DNA from: Pseudomonadota bacterium
GTDB lineage: Bacteria; Pseudomonadota; Alphaproteobacteria; Rhizobiales; Rhizobiaceae
Direction of reading: 5' to 3'
Assembly (NCBI GenBank): GCA_023399635.1
Contig: JAEWOP010000008.1
Coordinates: forward strand, 1-9,184
Length of the DNA: 9,184 bases
A program made the position numbers and the translations under genes. Below are positions 5,971 to 9,184 of the stretch, piece by piece. Position 1 is the stretch's first letter; every line of letters starts with the position of its first letter. The notes beneath the pieces were generated by a model that saw only the letters and a program-made list of their open reading frames with translations, did not search any database and was not told the origin of the DNA.

Positions 5971-5976
5971 TTCCCA

Positions 5977-8900
5977 ATGAATATTTCGCGCTTCTTTATC
6001 GACCGACCGGTCTTCGCGGCGGTGTTGTCCATTCTCATTGTCGTCGCCGGCCTCATTGGTCTGCGCGCCCTACCGATCTCGGAATATCCGGAGGTGGTGC
6101 CGCCCTCGATCGTGGTGCGCGCCATTTATCCCGGCGCTAACCCCACAGTTATCGCGCAAACGGTGGCAACACCGCTTGAGGAGCAGATCAACGGCGTGGA
6201 AGACATGCTCTACATGTCGAGCCAGGCAACCTCCGACGGTGTCCTGACGCTGACCGTGACCTTCAAGCTCGGGACCGACGCCGACAAGGCTCAGCAGCTT
6301 GTACAAAACCGCGTCTCGCAGGCCGAACCGCGGCTGCCGGCGGAAGTGCGCGCGCTCGGGCTCACAACCGTCAAGAGCTCTCCAGATTTCATCATGGTGG
6401 TGAACCTCGTTTCCACCGATGACAGCTCCGACATCACCTATCTGCGCAACTACGCGACGCTCAACATCAAGGATCGACTCGCTCGTATCGAAGGTGTCGG
6501 GCAGGTGCAGGTCTTCGGAGCTGGCGACTACTCCATGCGCGTATGGATTGACCCGCAGAAGGCAGCAGAGCATTCGCTCGCGGCAGGCGATATCACCAGC
6601 GCCATCCGGGCGCAAAACGTGCAGGCCGCTGCCGGCATCATTGGCGCTGCGCCAAGCGTTCCCGGGACCGGCCTGCAGCTCAATGTCAATGCTCAAGGGC
6701 GGCTGGAAACGCCTGAGGAGTTCGGCAACATCATCGTCAAGAGCGGAGAGAATGGTGAGATCACCAGGCTCCGCGATGTCGCGCGCATCGAACTCGGGGC
6801 CGCCGATTACACACTGCGTTCGCTGCTGGATGGCCAGCCGGCCGTTGCGATCGCAGTACTTCAGGCTCCGGGATCGAACGCGATCGAGATCGCCGACAAC
6901 GTCCGCAGCACGATGGACGAGCTGCAGCTCGCCATGCCGCAAGGCGTGAAATACGAGATCGTCTACGACACCACGAAGTTCGTTCGTGCGTCGATCGAAA
7001 AGGTCGTCGAGACGCTCTTGGAAGCAGTAGCACTGGTCGTGCTGGTGGTGATCCTCTTCCTGCAGACCTGGCGGGCATCGATCATTCCCTTAATCGCAGT
7101 TCCCGTGTCCATCGTCGGGACCTTCGCGGTGATGTATGCCTTCGGCTTCTCCATCAACGCCTTGACGCTCTTCGGGCTGGTTTTGGCAATCGGTATCGTT
7201 GTGGACGATGCGATCGTCGTTGTCGAGAACGTCGAACGCAACATCGAGAACGGGCTCTCGCCGCGTGATGCGACGTACAAAGCCATGCGGGAGGTGTCCG
7301 GCCCGATCATCGCAATTGCGTTGGTGCTTGTTGCCGTTTTCGTGCCGCTCGCCTTCATCACAGGGCTGTCCGGCCAATTCTATCGGCAATTCGCCCTGAC
7401 TATCGCTATCTCGACCGTGATCTCGGCCGTCAACTCGCTCACGCTTTCTCCGGCACTCGCGGCTCTTCTGTTGAAGGACCATCATGCCAAGAAGGACTGG
7501 TTGACGCGGTTCATGGACGCGATCTTCGGCTGGTTCTTCCGCGGCTTAAACCGTGCCTTCGGCGCGGCATCCCATGGCTATGGCCGCACCGTCGGCGGGC
7601 TACTGTCGCGCAAAAGCCTCGTCATGATCGTGTATCTCGGTCTTGTCGGCGCAACTTACGTGATGTTCACCGCTGTCCCCAGCGGCTTCGTGCCGGCGCA
7701 GGACAAGCAGTACCTCATCGGCTTTGCCCAGCTTCCAGATGGCGCAACGCTCGATCGAACGGAAGACGTGATCCGCAAGATGAGCGACATTGCGCTGGAG
7801 CAGCCCGGCGTCGAACACGCCATTGCTTTCCCCGGTCTCTCGATCAACGGGTTCACCATCGGATCCAACGCCGGCATCGTTTTCGCCGTCCTCGATGATT
7901 TCGAGGAGCGTACTACGCCTGAACTCTCCGGCGGTGCCATAGCCATGGCGCTGAACCAGAAATATGCCGGCATCCAGGAAGCCTTCATCGCCATGTTCCC
8001 GCCGCCACCCGTCAATGGTCTCGGTTCGACCGGCGGATTCAAGCTTCAAATCGAGGATCGCGCCGGCTACGGCAATCAGGCTCTTGATGAGGCCACGAAA
8101 GCGGTACTTGCCAAGGCCTATCAAACGCCAGAACTGGCGGGGATATTCTCCAGCTTCCAGATCAACGTTCCGCAGCTTTATGCAGACGTTGACCGGGCAA
8201 AGGCAGAGCAGCTGGGCGTGGCGGTGACGGACGTCTTTGAGACACTGCAGATCTATCTCGGCTCGTTCTACGTCAACGACTTCAACGCCTTCGGCCGCAC
8301 CTATAGCGTGAGGGTCCAGGCGGATGCCGACTTCCGAGCTGAGGCGAGCGATATCGGGCAGCTGAAGGTGCGATCCGCTTCCGGCGAGATGATTCCGCTC
8401 TCGGCCCTGCTCAAGGTCCAGGAGACGACGGGGCCGGAGCGGGCGACGCGCTATAACGGCTTCCTGTCGGCCGATATCAATGGCGGACCGGCACCAGGCT
8501 TTTCTTCCGGTCAGGCGCAGGCAGCTATCGAGAAGATCGTCCGCGAAACCGTGCCACAGGGAATTGATTTCGAATGGACCGACCTGACCTACCAGGAGAT
8601 CCTTGCCGGCAATTCCAGTATCGTCGTCTTCCCCCTGGCATTGCTGCTCGTCTATCTCGTGCTGGCCGCACAGTATGAAAGCCTGACGCTGCCGATCGCG
8701 ATCATCATGATTGTTCCGATGGGTGTGTTGGCGGCATTGACCGGGGTCTGGCTGACTGGAGGTGACAACAACATCTTCACGCAGATCGGCCTTGTGGTGC
8801 TTGTCGGCTTGTCCGCCAAGAACGCGATCCTGATCGTGGAGTTTGCCCGAGAACTGGAGCTGGAGGGACGAACGCCGCTCGAGGCAGCGGTGGAGTCAAG

Positions 8901-9159
8901 CCGCCTTCGCCTTCGCCCGATCCTGATGACGTCGATGGCCTTCATCATGGGCGTCGTGCCGCTGGTGATCTCCACTGGCGCGGGCGCGGAAATGCGCTCT
9001 GCGATGGGTGTCGCCGTCTTCTCCGGCATGATCGGCGTCACCTTCTTCGGCATCTTCATGACGCCCGTTTTCTACATGCTCGTTCGCATCCTGACCGGCA
9101 GCCGTCCCCTGCGGCGGTCGGGAACGGTGGAGGTCTCCGCTCTCTCTCCAGCGGAGTAG
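5977..9159 (+). CDS. mexF: MexF-type RND multidrug efflux pump, inner-membrane permease (HAE1 family)
   Basis: At 1060 residues this is full length (MexF is about 1062). Such trimeric proton antiporters expel drugs, solvents or metabolites from the periplasm and inner membrane through a tripartite channel. The head MNISRFFIDRPVFAAVLSIL is the first membrane helix. Helices 2-6 (about 340-495) include VVDDAIVVVENVER with the proton-relay pair Asp410-Asp411, and TLSPALAALLL. The second half repeats the plan: porter loops (PAQDKQYLIGFAQLPDGA; FPGLSINGF), then helices 8-12 with Lys948 in GLSAKNAILIVEFA and Arg978 in RLRLRPILMTS, matching the AcrB Asp407/Asp408/Lys940/Arg971 set. Stretches such as LFLQTWRASIIPL, AIGIVVDDA and GAEMRSAMGVAVFSGMIGVTFFG match MexF closely as I remember it. 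All relay residues are intact, so it should be active. No outer-membrane channel gene follows before the window ends 25 bp later. Confidence 0.96.
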   Translation: MNISRFFIDRPVFAAVLSILIVVAGLIGLRALPISEYPEVVPPSIVVRAIYPGANPTVIAQTVATPLEEQINGVEDMLYMSSQATSDGVLTLTVTFKLGTDADKAQQLVQNRVSQAEPRLPAEVRALGLTTVKSSPDFIMVVNLVSTDDSSDITYLRNYATLNIKDRLARIEGVGQVQVFGAGDYSMRVWIDPQKAAEHSLAAGDITSAIRAQNVQAAAGIIGAAPSVPGTGLQLNVNAQGRLETPEEFGNIIVKSGENGEITRLRDVARIELGAADYTLRSLLDGQPAVAIAVLQAPGSNAIEIADNVRSTMDELQLAMPQGVKYEIVYDTTKFVRASIEKVVETLLEAVALVVLVVILFLQTWRASIIPLIAVPVSIVGTFAVMYAFGFSINALTLFGLVLAIGIVVDDAIVVVENVERNIENGLSPRDATYKAMREVSGPIIAIALVLVAVFVPLAFITGLSGQFYRQFALTIAISTVISAVNSLTLSPALAALLLKDHHAKKDWLTRFMDAIFGWFFRGLNRAFGAASHGYGRTVGGLLSRKSLVMIVYLGLVGATYVMFTAVPSGFVPAQDKQYLIGFAQLPDGATLDRTEDVIRKMSDIALEQPGVEHAIAFPGLSINGFTIGSNAGIVFAVLDDFEERTTPELSGGAIAMALNQKYAGIQEAFIAMFPPPPVNGLGSTGGFKLQIEDRAGYGNQALDEATKAVLAKAYQTPELAGIFSSFQINVPQLYADVDRAKAEQLGVAVTDVFETLQIYLGSFYVNDFNAFGRTYSVRVQADADFRAEASDIGQLKVRSASGEMIPLSALLKVQETTGPERATRYNGFLSADINGGPAPGFSSGQAQAAIEKIVRETVPQGIDFEWTDLTYQEILAGNSSIVVFPLALLLVYLVLAAQYESLTLPIAIIMIVPMGVLAALTGVWLTGGDNNIFTQIGLVVLVGLSAKNAILIVEFARELELEGRTPLEAAVESSRLRLRPILMTSMAFIMGVVPLVISTGAGAEMRSAMGVAVFSGMIGVTFFGIFMTPVFYMLVRILTGSRPLRRSGTVEVSALSPAE

Positions 9160-9184
9160 AACCTCCCGCCGCGCGGGCCCGCCG

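Noticed and set aside
5920..5976. TTG-started 19-residue N-terminal extension of the RND pump
   Set aside because: There is no good ribosome site for it, and the standard RND head begins at ATG 5977 just after GGAGAGAGGG.
6070..6942. Long open frame of 290 codons on the minus strand inside mexF
   Set aside because: It is an antisense shadow of a high-GC coding region with no recognisable domain; the plus strand carries an unmistakable RND pump.
3683..9159. Calling the LysR gene mexT because it neighbours mexEF
   Set aside because: The helix-turn-helix head (MDQLSAMRAFVRVVETGNF, RTTR) belongs to a different LysR subgroup from MexT as I recall it; similarity of arrangement is not orthology.
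9160..9184. GC-rich tail with CCCGC / GCGGG inverted repeat after mexF as a terminator
   Set aside because: The stem is only 5 bp and the sequence is cut by the window edge, so a terminator cannot be judged.
1..9184. Mobile element, CRISPR, phage or defence island
   Set aside because: No transposase, integrase, spaced direct repeats, tRNA or defence-family motifs are visible, and gene content and codon style look uniform across the window.

Overview
The window is high-GC DNA with rhizobial-type codon use. It most likely comes from an alphaproteobacterium of the Rhizobiales (Rhizobium/Agrobacterium/Ensifer-like). That placement is inferred from protein character and gene style, not from a marker gene. 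No RNA gene, CRISPR array, insertion sequence or phage gene is visible.

Layout. (1) Bases 1-372 are the 3' end of an NlpC/P60 (C40) peptidoglycan peptidase whose start lies off the left edge. (2) Bases 454-813 encode a small exported two-cysteine protein of unknown function. (3) Bases 955-2673 hold a two-gene co-directional unit: a classical short-chain dehydrogenase (SDR) followed 45 bp later by an NAD-dependent epimerase/dehydratase-family (extended SDR) protein. (4) A LysR-type regulator on the minus strand (2696-3682) converges on the epimerase gene, with a long imperfect hairpin at the junction. The regulator diverges from the next unit across a 149-bp, relatively AT-rich control region that contains palindromes. 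(5) Bases 3832-9159 form a probable three-gene operon: an alpha/beta-hydrolase-fold protein of the hormone-sensitive-lipase (HSL) type that has lost its catalytic residues, a MexE-type RND periplasmic adaptor, and a MexF-type RND inner-membrane pump.

How it may work together. The adaptor and pump would form a tripartite drug/solvent/metabolite efflux machine with a TolC/OprN-type outer-membrane channel that is not encoded here. The adaptor carries the RxxxLxxxxxxS channel-docking motif, and the pump keeps the proton-relay Asp-Asp, Lys and Arg. The divergent LysR protein is the obvious candidate regulator, an arrangement broadly reminiscent of LysR-controlled mexEF-oprN loci. The unusual piece is the hydrolase-fold gene between regulator and pump. 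The nucleophile position of its GxSxG elbow is Glu, its HGGG oxyanion motif begins with Arg, and the catalytic His appears to be replaced. It therefore looks like a non-catalytic ligand-binding or accessory protein rather than an esterase. This is the most interesting feature of an otherwise fairly ordinary chromosomal region.
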